Part shown: piece after piece, positions 1 to 11,107 of the stretch | Layout of the letters: the number at the start of each line of letters is the position of its first letter | Position numbering within the stretch: the stretch's first letter is position 1 | NCBI RefSeq assembly: GCF_033958435.1 | Contig: NC_134137.1 | Coordinates: 111,052,501 to 111,116,500, forward strand | Length of the DNA stretch: 64,000 nt | Reading direction: 5' to 3' | Source: Carettochelys insculpta | Taxonomy: Eukaryota > Chordata > Testudines > Carettochelyidae | Notes under the pieces: model-generated | Databases searched by the model: none | The model's input: only the letters and a program-made list of their open reading frames with translations | Told to the model about the DNA's origin: nothing | Position numbers and translations under genes: made by a program

Positions 1-296
1 TGGGGTCCTTTTTGAAAGGAGCCTGCCAACATCGAAATCCCCTTGTTCCTATCATATAAGAATCATGTATCATTCAGCTGATAGGAACAAGGGGATTTCG
101 ATGTTGGCAGGCTCCTTTAGAAAAGAACCCCCTGTGTAGATGGAGCCGCTGGTGAGCGAAACGCGGCACTTTCAAAGTGCAGCAGCCAACAGCATGCTAA
201 CGAGGCGCCAACTATTCATTTCAGCACCTCATTAGTATTCTTCGATTTGGCCATTAGCATGGCCATTTCAAAATTTTTCCTAAGTGCAGACACAGC
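1..296. mobile_element. Harbinger-type palindromic MITE, left end cut by window edge
   Basis: A perfect-looking inverted repeat of about 50 bases (about 3-51 and 83-130) surrounds a short loop. It is followed by the motif block shared with the other MITEs here: CATTAGCATGGCCATTTC and a terminal GCAGACACAGC at about 283-295. The right terminus matches the GTAGACACAGCC ends of the other copies. The left terminus lies before base 1. The assignment to PIF/Harbinger rests on terminal similarity to complete copies in this window that carry 3-bp target duplications. Confidence 0.7.
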
Positions 297-299
297 TAA

Positions 300-1735
300 A
301 GAACCAAATTAACCTCTCTGCTCCTACTCATGATACCCTTTTTTATGCATACAAAGATCACACTGATGCTTCTGGGCACAGCATCGCATGGGGATCACAT
401 GCTCAGCAGACCACTCTTGCTCACACATCTTTTTTTCAAAGTGTCCCTGCTTCCCAGCATGGCGGCCCCGCATCCCCTAGGTATGGCTGACGTTCTTTTT
501 CCTATATGTGTCTCTTTAGCTGTATTAAAATGCATATAGTTTTAATACAGCTTGTTCCCACGTTACCAACCAATCCACAAGCCTATGTAATAGGGAATTG
601 TCCCCTTCCTTATTTACCATTGGCCCTTTTGTGTCATATGCATGCTTTGAGTGATGATTTTTTTACCGATCATTAATAAAAAGATTACATAGTTCTTGGC
701 TCTACACTCTCATATAGCCAAGCAAACTGGAGCAGGAGTAGACTGCCATGTTTTCTTCCACAAAACAGAGCAAAATATTCCTATTTTCTAGTCATCAGTT
801 CAAGTGTTCCAGTTTATACTTGATTTTGTTTTAACTAGTTCCAGTATTTGGAGTGGTACAAATAAAATGTCAAAGGGGGATCTGCTAGTGGCCTGTGAGC
901 CAGATTTTCGAAAGAGCTCAGCACGCACCCCTCAGTGAAAATTCAACCACTTGCTTGGCTGCTAGGTGCCTAAATAAGATCAGAGTTCTTTGCTTCAGTG
1001 ATGGAGGCTGAGCACTTCTATAAATCTAGCCCAGGAGGGAAAAAATACATTAAAGAAGCAAGTAAAAATTGGAGTGAAAGTAATCCTGTAAAGAATGAAA
1101 CTGGGATGTTAGTGTCTCGTTGCATTGGTGTATCTAGGACAATCCAACATTCTACAACTTGCTGGCATGTCATACATTTTTATTAAGTGGTAACCTGAAT
1201 TGTAGTCTGCTGCTGCTGGAGAATAGTCAGGGCAATCAGACCCATCCTGATATTCAGGTTTCTGTTCACCAAACTCTTTTTCTTTCCCTGGGCAGTCCGT
1301 TGCTCTTTGCATTTTGTTGGGGAGTGGCAGGGGCTGTGTGGAGATCATAGCAGAGGAGCTGAAGGAAGGAACACAGAACCTGTAAAGGAACAAGGTACAA
1401 TGTTCACTATATAGTCACTTTGCTATGCAGTTCCTTTCAGATGAAGGGTCCTGAAGTGCTTTACTCAACCTAGTGCAAGCGCATGCACACTGCCCACTGC
1501 CCACCACTGAACTAGAGCTTGCAACACAGGTAGTCAGGAAGGGACATGAGGAATCTTTGCTAACTGAGGGTACAGCAGGAATTGACAGAGTGTAATAAGC
1601 ACAATTCAGATATGGCCAGACCCAAGGGCTAATGTTCCTGGTCTTGTGAAAAGCACCACGAGAACTCTCAGATTACACACAGTAGGTGCCTAAGTCTTTT
1701 AAGGTCCCATTTTTTTCTTTTCTAGCAGAGAGGAC
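300..1735. other. No gene seen; AT-rich unique-looking DNA
   Basis: No exon, RNA gene or intact repeat was recognised. The stretch near 890-985 (ending of a sentence-like block with AGCTCAGCAC) resembles old dispersed reptile repeats, but I could not assign it. Confidence 0.5.
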
Positions 1736-1741
1736 AAGTAA

Positions 1742-1865
1742 CTTTGCACTCAGCTGGTAGGAGAGCAGCAGGTTAGCGCTGTGCTTTGAGCATGGGCCTG
1801 TTAAACCCATGGTTGTGAGATCAACCCTTGAGGGGGCTACTTAGCGATCTGGAGCAAATAGGCAT
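1742..1865 (+). repeat. tRNA-derived SINE head (turtle Cry I-like)
   Basis: The segment begins CTCAGCTGGTAGGAGAGCAG, an A-box-like block. About 70 bases later comes GGTTGTGAGATCAACCC, a B-box-like block with the tRNA T-arm palindrome, then CTTGAGGGGGCTACTTAG. This order is known from the turtle tRNA-Lys-derived SINE with a CR1-like 3' tail. The CR1-like tail is not seen after it, so the copy looks truncated or diverged. Confidence 0.6.
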
Positions 1866-2420
1866 CCTCTGCTACTGAGCCCCCACTCTGGCTGGTTGCT
1901 CAACCCCTTCAGTCAGAGTCCATTGCTCCTGGTGCACAGTGTAACCTTAGAGCTTAACCTTTGCTGTAGTGGGGAAGACAGGAGGTGGCTGGGTTATGTA
2001 AGTGGCCAGCAGCAACATGGAGGTGTTAGCTGCCTTTTGACATTGTGTGGGCAGTAAAGGCAAGCTGCTTCCACCCAGGGGAGCTGGGGGCAAGAAATGA
2101 GCTCAGCAAAGGCACAGGCCGCCTCTCCCTTGCAGCTGGAAGCAGCTCCCATTCCTTACATCCCACACAGTGCTGAAAGGCTGCTGCTGGCCACCATCTG
2201 ATGTGAACCATGGCAAAAGTCGGAAGGGAGGTGGGGGGACATATGATCCCCACATGCCCAATCTCTGTGTGTCGCCTCAGGAAGACATGGTGTCAGGTAC
2301 CAAGAAAGGTGAGTCTGTCCCAGTCAGGCATGGGAAACAGAGAGCACCAGACAGGGAGGGTTGGGTCAGTGGGTCTCTCACACATACAACCACACGCTGC
2401 ATGTGTGAGGTGTACAGGAG

Positions 2421-2444
2421 TGTGTGTGTGTGTGTGTGTGTGTG
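2421..2444 (+). repeat. (TG)n microsatellite
   Basis: About twelve uninterrupted TG dinucleotides are read directly. Confidence 0.95.
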
Positions 2445-2449
2445 AACTC

Positions 2450-3750
2450 TCACCGTGTGAACCATAAAGCCTTAAAGATGAAGAGGTAAATAAACATAAT
2501 CCACTTACACAGTATTTCTGTTTAACGGGACTCAACTTGATGTTAATTTGAATATTTATACTACATAGTTCTGACTGATTGTTGCTGAGCACTTTTGAAT
2601 ACAAGTAATTTTACTAGGTGTCCCAAATTCAGTATAGGGGAACATGGGCACCCTATTACACTGCTGCAAGTTAAAAACTTTCATTTCCTGGTGCATGCAC
2701 GCGTGTGTGGTTTCATTGTTCACATTCTTAGTCCACTCTGAAAATATCCTGCTCTTTCCAATGCATTAATGGGCACACTGTGATCTTCTGCTTGGGAAAA
2801 CTACCCTTTCATTGAACAGGAGCTACGTGGTCAAAAACATTCTTATTGCACGTCCTTAGCCACAACAAGAACCAGCATTTTCTATAGTTATAGGTGCTGA
2901 AATAGAAGCAACCACAGCTCAGCTGATTGCTACAGAGGCTGTGAAGGAGTATTAGCCTTCATGTTGCACAATTGTCTAGATGCATGCTTGGGAATATAGA
3001 GCGATATAACGTCTGTCCCTCTGAAAGCAACCAATTTGCAGGCCCAGAGTTCTAATTAGTCTGGCAAATCCCTTGTTCTTACCAATTGCATGTGGAATTA
3101 GACTAGCAACTACATTTGGCTATATTTTACTACTTGGTGGTGCTTTGGTAAAATTTACTGCACCTAAACAAAAGCCTGATCCTACTGAAACCAATGGGAC
3201 CTTTTGCCGATGACTTCAATGGGAGATGGAGCAAGCACTGAGAGCACAAAAACCAAGCCGGTCTGGTGGAATGAACATGTAAACATGGAAACATACATTG
3301 TTAATTATAAGCTTATATTTGACAGTGTACAGTAAAACTTGGCAACATTGCTGTACATACATCTTTGCTGTATTCAGTCATTGCCTAGATGTTACTGTAA
3401 CAAGCTAAAATTCCAGTTTGATCATATAGCACCAGTGGGAAAAAAATCTTATAATAACTAATGAATTCAGTCTTAGTAAATAGCCAGAATCGATCACATC
3501 TTTAGATAGTTTAGCTTTGTAAGAGCAACTCAAATTGCAGTTCTCAGTCTGAATGAGATTATATTTTTGTCTGAAAATCTTAAACAGAAACACTCAGGCA
3601 AATGTACTTCCATGCATGGTCTTGATCATGTTTTATACTGACAAGAGTGTTTAGTTATTTTTACGTTGTACAAGCTACACGATGGATTTGGTTTTATAAT
3701 TGTCAGGGAGGCAAGTATTTTAGTAGCATGAGTTTAATAATGCCATAGTT
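2450..3750. other. No gene seen; unique-looking DNA
   Basis: No exon or clear repeat was recognised. A block near 3180-3240 (CCAATGGGACC then ACTTCAATGGGAG) resembles an old amniote interspersed repeat that also echoes near 20690-20750 and 40960-41020. That similarity is by eye only. Confidence 0.4.
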
Positions 3751-3753
3751 ATA

Positions 3754-4989
3754 CACTCATCCCTCATTTAACAAGTACTTTACTTACGAGTGCTCACTAA
3801 AATGAGGGACACGTATACCCACTTATGTTCACAAAATGAGTGAACTTCCCCCCATTTTTATGAGCCAGCTATGGGGTCCCTGGCCACGGGCAGGGAGACC
3901 CGCAGCCCCACGGCTGGCTTTGCTCTAGCCGCAGGTTCCCTTGTCAGGGGCAGGGAGACCTACAGCCCTGTGGCGGAGCCTTTTCCCTCCCTTCCCTCAG
4001 ACATGCAGCTGGGGGAAGAAAGGGAGAAGGCTCTTAGCCTGGTTGCCTCCCCTGTGCTGGCAGGAACATGAAACTGACCATCCATGAGCTGATCAGTTTC
4101 CAGGTCCTGCAATCCATGGGGAGATTGGAACCTGCCTGCCCCTGGTTCCTAGCTCCTGCCACTCCGGGAGTCACAAAACTGACCAGCCCTGGTGGTTTCT
4201 GGCTCCCCTCCCCTTGCAGGAAAATTTGAGTTATGCAGTGGTTTCAGGAACAACCCCTGGGTAACTCGAGGGTTTACTGTATTAGTTCTCCCACCCACCC
4301 ACCCCACAGAGCTCCCCCTCGGCCAGGTTTTAACCACCCGCCCCCAAAGTCCCCAACTGCCCCCAGCCTTAACCCCCCCCCCCCCCGCAGCCCCAAACTT
4401 CCCCCAGTCTTACACCACCACCCCACATCCCTAAACAGCCCCAGCCTTAGACACTCCTCCTCCTCACATGGCCTCTTCACTGGGGATGCTAGGCTGGGTG
4501 GCTCCCCCAGCCCTTATGCTCCCAGCAATTAATTCAAGTGTTAAGGTTTCAGCACCTAGGCATAAGGTAAGTGCTATCCCTAGTGATGGAAATAGCTGGC
4601 GTCTCCAGCAGCTATCCCTATTCATAGATATCTGCTGAGGCAGGAGTGTTAAGAAACTGCAAATGGCTTCTTTAACAGCCACATGCAGTTGGGAACTGCC
4701 CAGCTGGTGACCTTTAACAAACCTAATGAGACCCATGTTTGGGTCCCGACCCATAGGCTGGGAATCCCTGCTCTACAGACATACACTACCTCCTACTTCT
4801 GGTGCCAAACTAGTCAAATACATCAGAGAAGTACCAAAACTCAACTGGTTTATGTCAAGTTGCAAGCACTTGGAACAATCTGGAGACTTTTATATGTGTT
4901 TTAATGGGAATTTAGTGTCGCTCTCTTGAGTTTTCGCCTACAAGCAGAAATTTGGGAACCAATTGCGCTCATATAGCGAGGGATGAGTG
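3754..4989. mobile_element. pogo/Tc1-mariner-like DNA transposon, TA target site
   Basis: The ends are CACTCATCCCTC (3754-3765) and its exact reverse complement GAGGGATGAGTG (4978-4989). Each is flanked outside by TA (3752-3753 and 4990-4991), as expected for Tc1/mariner/pogo insertion. The inside is GC-rich with two copies of a GGGCAGGGAGACC block (about 3888 and 3948) and a poly-C run at about 4372-4386. No transposase frame was recognised. A second terminus-like motif (CTCGAGGGTTTACTGTATTA, about 4266-4285) suggests another pogo-like end inside. Confidence 0.65.
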
Positions 4990-5241
4990 TATATTAAAAA
5001 CTACACTCTTCCAGAACTGTGTGAGACTTTAAACACAAGGCAGACAGAATGCACCTCCTAGCTTCAGAAAAGCACAAGACAGCATAGTATTGTGTTACTG
5101 TTAAATACCTTTAGCGCCATGTGGCTGCTTTGGGAGATATTCAGAATGTTGTACATGTTACATCCCAAACGTATTGTTGCATTCATACAGACTGAGCATT
5201 TATGTCCCTTGCTTGGTAACTGCTTTTTTTTAATACACAAA

Positions 5242-5651
5242 GGTCATGTCTACACTAGCCAAAAACTTCGAAATGGCCTAATGAAGCGCTGAAATACATA
5301 TTCAGCGCCTCATTAGCATGCGGGTGGCTGCGGCGCTTCGAAATTGACGCAGCTCGCTGCCGCGCGGCTCATCCAAACAGGGCTCCTTTTCAAAAGGACC
5401 CCGCCTGCTTCGAACTCCCCTTATTCCCATCTGCTCATAGGAATGAGGGAACTTCGAAGTAGGCGGGGTCCTTTCGAAAAGGAGCCCTGTCTGGACGAGG
5501 CACGCGGCAGCGAGCCGCATCAATTTCAAAGCACCGCGGCCGCCTGCATGCTAATGAGGCGCTGAATATGTATTTCAGCATTTCATTAGTAAACTTCGAA
5601 ATGGCCATTTGCATGGCCATTTCGAAGTTTTTGGCTAGTGTAGACGTAGCC
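5242..5651. mobile_element. Harbinger-type palindromic MITE
   Basis: The left end is GGTCATGTCTACACTAGCC and the right end is GGCTAGTGTAGACGTAGCC. AAA lies on both sides (5239-5241 and 5652-5654) as a 3-bp target duplication. The whole element folds back on itself around about 5440, with internal smaller palindromes such as the CTTCGAAATGGCC blocks. Confidence 0.8.
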
Positions 5652-5654
5652 AAA

Positions 5655-8155
5655 AGGAATAAGAAGTCAAGAAGAAAAGAGACACCAGTGTCTTTTCCTA
5701 ATTTGGAAATCATTAACACTTTCACCTGTGCATCTATCTGATACTGTGTGTTTGAATGAAAGACCGAAGAGATGCATAATTCATGTATTTGAATGTGCAG
5801 TTTCATGTTCACTTTTAAATTCATGCCTTTTCTTGATGCAGACTCCCCAATACCCGTTAGTAGAGCTGATCAAAAAAAGGCTCGGGAAATTCTGAGTTTG
5901 AAATTTTGTTTCTTCCTGAATCAAAAGGTTTAAACGTGAAAGTTTTTCATTAAATGAAATACCCTGACATATGTCAGCTCTGTCATTCTTATTTTTATCA
6001 TGCTATGCATTATTGTAACAGATGTCAAACAATAAGGTTGAAATGAAACATGTTGATAGTACCATGTCAAACATTTTAATAAAATTGAAGTGTTCCTGCA
6101 AAATGTTCTGATTTCGTAGAATCTGTGCTTTCAGGCAGAAAACAGTTGCATTCGCAATTTTTTACCAACTCTACACATTGATGTCAATATCTGGATTTCT
6201 TTGCACAGTGATCAGATAGACAAACACACACTTAAATATAAGTCTTGTAGCTCTAAAGTGTTTGAGTAAATTTACAAGAAGTACAGTTGGAATTGCTAGA
6301 TTTTAGGAGTTCAATTATTCTAGTAGGAAAAGAGAGTTATAATGGAAGTACCTGCTTAATGATGTCTAGCATCACTACTGTGAGCCTAACATTTCAAAGA
6401 TATGAGGACAATATTGGATTAATCTTAAGGTAACAATTTGTTGTCAGTAGAAATAAGCTTTTCCCCATAAATCTTTCATTTAAAAGTCCTGTAGTTAACT
6501 CTTTCCCCCTTCATTTGATTAGTTCAGAACTAGTTATTTAACCAAATGAAAATACAAATCAGATTATGACATAGATGAATGCGCAACGTGGTGATGACCA
6601 CTGTTCAGCTGTGAACACAGCCCTTCCCTGATTTTTTTTTTAAACAGGAATGTCTGTGCATGAATCTGTATGCTACCATGTCTTAGGGTTGCATTCAATC
6701 AGTCAAAAGTCACTTCCAGTTGTACTTGCAGAAATGCGGTTGGATTATTATTTATTACTCCTTGAAAATGTAGCTCTTTCTGTTTGGACTTCAGATGCCA
6801 AACACAGGTAAGAAAATTCATTATTAAAGGCCCATGCAATAAAACTAAGCTCTCTTGCATTAAATGATGTTCTTAGAGAGAGTATGATCTAGTCCCAAAT
6901 AAATGCTGGGAGAATTTGCTATAATGATAGATCTCCTGTCTGGTACTTGAATACACTGGGGTAAAACATAGCTGGAAAATAACTTGTCATCTTTACTGCT
7001 GCAGTGCAAATCATTAAAACAATGCTATGTTTGTCAGTAATTGGGTAAATTCCTCTGATGAGAGAGAACATCAGACAATTTTAAATTTAAGGAGGCATTA
7101 GATAACTGTAACATATTCCTTGTTAGTTGCTATCATAGGAATATTTAGGTACTTTCCCAACAGTGTTAGTTGAAGAACAGTTTTAGCATTACCTTCTTTA
7201 GCCAAGAGAGTTTGAAGTTCCCTGTGCATCTTTCCAGAACCCCTTAGCCTTTTTTATACAGACATGCACCTGGGAGGATTAACTCCCTGCTCACAAAGTC
7301 CAGCCAGTTGGAATACACTCTATTTAGGGTAGCATTACCAAACAGCACTCTTACAAACTTATTGTGTTACACTAAAATTTTTCTCATATGCAGAACAAAA
7401 TAAAAAACACTGTCAACCTTACAAGTTCCAAAAATGTATATATGTCAAAAATGGAACCACTCATCAAATTCTGCTGATGCCTTTCTGATGACTTTTTAAT
7501 TTTTTTTTGAAGTTTGAAACCATTCTAGGTCTCAACAGCATTGTCTGTAGCTGTCCTGTCCCTAACAGCCTTACAGGGTCTAACTAGTATGTCAATAACA
7601 TGTGCAGTTATTTGGCTGCAGACCAAACAGAAAGGGGCGGGGGGTGTCACATGGCACTGAATCTGGGGGGAGTTAGAGGTCCATCAGATGAAAGGTTTAG
7701 GGAATCCGGCAGCCCAGTTAATAAAACTGTGCCTGCTTTCTGGCAGACTCCTTGACCCAGCCACTAAATGATGTAGGATGCGTATAATTTTCTTTTAGAG
7801 GGACTATGCAAACTTGTAACCCACGCTAGTCTGATCTAGGACCTACTCTAGTTACAAGCTACCCTTAAGATGAAGGAAATTAGCAAAAATAGATACTACC
7901 CTCCAATTACATAGCGGGTGCGTAGCTTTTGAAATTAGAGCTACAAATAGTTAAACTTCCATAACGTATAAACATTCGCATCTCTGAATATGTAGCAACA
8001 TTTTGACTCTGTTAGATATCGCAGCTTTAAAGAACTTGGAAAGAAAACTGTATAGCCCTCTTCTTCCTTTATCCCTTCTTTCTTTTCACTTATACCAGAG
8101 ATCTCACACATTCACCAGTAGGTGTCCTCAGTAGTTACACCAAATATTAAATATC
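5655..8155. other. No gene seen; AT-rich unique-looking DNA
   Basis: Reading both strands I found no long frame with family features, no splice-bounded exon I could name, and no clear repeat. Confidence 0.5.
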
Positions 8156-8159
8156 TCAA

Positions 8160-8470
8160 TGGAGAGTCAAGGAGGCTGAGGTAATTATCTTTTATTGGAC
8201 CATCTTCTGTTGGGTGAGAGAAAAGTTTCTGAACTACGCAGAGCTCTTCGTCAGGGCCAGAAAAGGCACTCAGAGTGTCACAGCAAACTGCAAGGAGGGT
8301 CAGATAGTTTCACACACATATTTAGCACATATTATAAGGGACCATTCAAGGTAGGGCAAGCAAGGTATGAGGAAGAGCCCTGTGTGGCTTGAAAGCTTCT
8401 CTCTCTTGCCAACAAAAGTTGGGCCAATAAAAGACATCAGCTTAGTCCCATTGTCTTTCTAATGATCTGC
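8160..8470. mobile_element. Inverted pair of PLE-like tails with hammerhead-like cores
   Basis: Two arms point toward each other. On the minus strand the left arm reads CCAATAAAAGATAATTACCTC outward; on the plus strand the right arm reads CCAATAAAAGACATC. Each arm holds a GAGC stem and a GAAAGCTT- or AGAAACTT-type block. The minus-strand core begins CTGACGA (8248-8254) with stem II GAGCU/AGUUC. The plus arm keeps GAGCC/GGCUU then GAAAGCTTC at about 8391, but its CTGATGA is eroded. The layout parallels the clearer PLE copies at 17.2, 49.2 and 51.5 kb. Target duplications were not found. Confidence 0.5.
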
Positions 8471-8474
8471 AACC

Positions 8475-9190
8475 CCACTGCGTAGAAATATATCAGTTGG
8501 GGTACTGGAAGATCTCTCTCTCTCTCAACAAAAAAAAAAATGTACATTTAAGAGTGAACATATGGGCTATTTCTATGACATGGGAGCAGGTATTAAAACA
8601 TGGGTATATTGACTGTTTCTTCACTGGTTGTTTTAACAGCCGCTGTATCTTTTTCCAGCCTATTTACAAACCACCGAACTTCAGGTAAGTTTTGCACAGG
8701 TAAGTGATAACAGAAGAGACTCTGAAACAAAAACTAGAGAGCAAAGCATGGCAGGCTCACTGCTGGACTAATCATTTTCAGACTTAAACTCTGTTTATTT
8801 TTAAAGTGATTTTTAAACTATGAATCCTGAGAGTGCTGTGAGATTGGCATTCTGCTCAGAGTTGAAGTTTTTGTATCTAGAGGCCTAGAACTGCCTCCAA
8901 AAGAATGGGGAGAAGCTCATTTATTTGGGGTAACAGTCAAGTCTATGAAATCACAAGGTAACATTTTTAGGAACATTCCAGCATTGGCAAAAGGACAGCC
9001 ATCTCTCATAGGGTCACGTCCAAAAGGAAGGGGTTTTCTGTAACAAGTGCCCTGTTATTTAGAAGGGTAGCACTCCGGCTAAGCTCAGCTATGGGCTATG
9101 CATTGGAAGTTGGCAGATTTGATGCCCCTTAGGGATCTGTAGTTTGAATGAAATGCATTTTTTATTGGAGTTGGAGAGGAGAGGACTGTA
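8475..9190. other. No gene seen
   Basis: Holds a short CT/poly-A tract at about 8510-8535. No exon or assigned repeat was seen. Confidence 0.5.
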
Positions 9191-9501
9191 ACTCCGAGGC
9201 TGTGTCTACACGAGAGCCCACCATCAAAAGGGCAAAATCGAAGGCCAGAAATCGATATGCTTTTGAAAAAACACGACCACACGGCAAAGGTGCATCATGG
9301 TTCCAACCCCCTCTTTCGATGACCAGCCCATTATTTCGAAAGGCAGCGTCCACACATATACGACCGCTCTTTTGAAAGAAGGGAGGAGGAGATGCCGTGG
9401 ACAGGGTCGCATGGCCACCAAGCCCTTCCGGGGCCCACAGCCGGATGCTGCCTTAAAGGGTCTCTGCACTAGCTGAGGTCCACCGAGCTGCCAGCAGCAC
9501 C

Positions 9502-10690
9502 ATGGCCGACGACACCCTGCTCCTGGCACTGGATGCCGACATCGTGGGCGCTTTTGCCTATATTTCCTGCAAGGTCACCACAGCCGCCCCCCCACGCCTT
9601 GGGAGACAGAACAGCCCCCCTGACAGGACAGACCCCCTCCCCCCAGCCTGCACCCCACCTGTGAAGCCACCTCAGCAGTATGGACTGGTGGGAGCGACTG
9701 GTTCTGTGGCAATGGGATGATGCCACCTGGCTCTGGAATTTTTGTAGGAGCCGGGACAACTTCCAGGAGCTGTGTCACGGGCTGGCACCTGCACTGAGGC
9801 ACCAGGACACCACCATGTGGCCTGCGCTCCCCCTCGAGAAGCAAGTCATGACTGCGGTATGGAAACTGGCCACCCCAGACTCCTAACGCTCAGTGGGGCA
9901 CCAGTTCGGGGTGGGCAAGGCCACTGTCAGAGCAGTGCTCATGGAGGTAAGCTGGGCCCAGGGACGGGGCCTATGGGGGGGCCACTGACTGCGGGGGGTG
10001 CTGGCTCGGAACACCCTGCCACACCTTCATGAGAGTGCATGGCTTCCCTCCCATGCAGGTTGTCCGTGCCATAAACGCCATGGTCCTGAAGCGGGTCATC
10101 TGCATCGGGGATGTGGATGCCATCGTCAGGGGTTTCTCCTCGTTGGGGTTCCTGAACTGCTTTGGTGCCCTGGATGGGATGCACATCCCCATCTGTGCCC
10201 CACCACACAGCACCAGCCGCTATATCAACCGGAAGGGCTACCACTTGGTGGTCCTCCAGGCCCTGGTGGACCACAAAGGCAGGTTCATGGACATCTACGT
10301 GGGCTGGTTGGAGTGAGCCCATGACACCAGGGTCTTCTGCAATTCCAGCCTGTGCTGGCGTATGGAGGCCAGCACCTTCATCCCCCAGCAGGAGATGCCG
10401 GTTGGGGACGCTACCATGCTGCTATGCATGGTTGCGGATGCGGCATACCCCCTGTAGCCATGGCTGATGCGGCCCTATACTGGCCATCTTGACCCCAGTC
10501 AGGAGGCCTTCAACACCCACCTCAACTAGGCTCAGCAGGTAGTCAAACAGGCCTTTGGGTGCCTCAAGGGGTGGTGGCAGTGCCTCCTCGCCTGCCTTGA
10601 GGTTGGGGTGCGCAATGTCCCACAAGTGGTGGGTACCTGCTGCATGCTCCACAACATCGTGGAGGGCAAGGGGAATGCTTACATGTAGGG
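9502..10690 (+). pseudogene. Harbinger transposase (HARBI1-like, DDE_Tnp_4), decayed
   Basis: The start at 9502 sits in CACCATGGCC, a good Kozak context. Pieces in order are: a MADDTLLLALDAD N-terminus; a WDDATWLWNFCRSRDNF helix region after a frame change near 9680; PALPLEKQVMTAVWKLATPD; FGVGKATVRAVLMEV; a 112-bp GT-AG intron (9947-10058); VVRAINAM; FGALDGMHIPI with the first catalytic Asp; GYHLVVLQALVDHKGRF; a stop, then HDTRVF with the second Asp; and FGCLKG. At the third catalytic position the expected Glu before AFG reads Lys (VVKQAFG). There are in-frame stops near 9883, 10314, 10456 and 10528. It would cut and join the element's ends in the nucleus with help from the Myb-like partner. 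This copy must be inactive. Confidence 0.8.
9947..10058 (+). other. Transposase intron (GT-AG), 112 bp
   Basis: The donor is ATGGAG|GTAAGC and the acceptor CCATGCAG|GTTGTCC. Joining them links the MEV motif to VVRAINAM in frame. The same MEV / ARAINAM junction carries a GT-AG intron of 271 bp in the minus-strand copy at 58762-59032, which supports a real shared intron. Confidence 0.7.
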
Positions 10691-10924
10691 TTGGGCATCT
10701 GAGGACACTGTGAGTTTCAAGCAGCCGGCGCTGTCGCCAGGTGAACTGTGATGGGGTCCGGATCTGGAAGGCTCTCCAGGTAAGCCTCACCTATGGGCCA
10801 CACTGACCACGCCCCCGATGCCCACCCCTCACCGTCCCCCCCATCCATCCACCCCCACCACATGCACCACCACCACTGCACCCATGCTCCCCTGCCCCCC
10901 CAGAGGACATGGGCATTGGGGCAC

Positions 10925-10930
10925 AATAAA
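10925..10930 (+). promoter_or_regulatory. poly(A) signal of the transposase gene
   Basis: AATAAA lies about 235 bases after the end of the transposase frame and before the convergent second gene. The 58-kb relative has an AATAAA at the matching place on its own strand. Confidence 0.55.
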
Positions 10931-11107
10931 CATTTATAACTTAAACCAAAGACCAGTGTATTAGTTGAACATTTAGCTATTTACAGTGTGGGTGGGGGGA
11001 CATCTCTGTATGCTGCAGGCTGGGGGATCCTGAACTGGGCAAGGGGTGGAGAGAGGCCTGAACCGAGAAGGGGGGGCAGGAAGTCCTGAACAGGGGTGGG
11101 AGGATGG

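Noticed and set aside
1742..1865. A tRNA gene
   Set aside because: A- and B-box-like blocks are present, but the sequence cannot form a full cloverleaf by eye and continues as a SINE.
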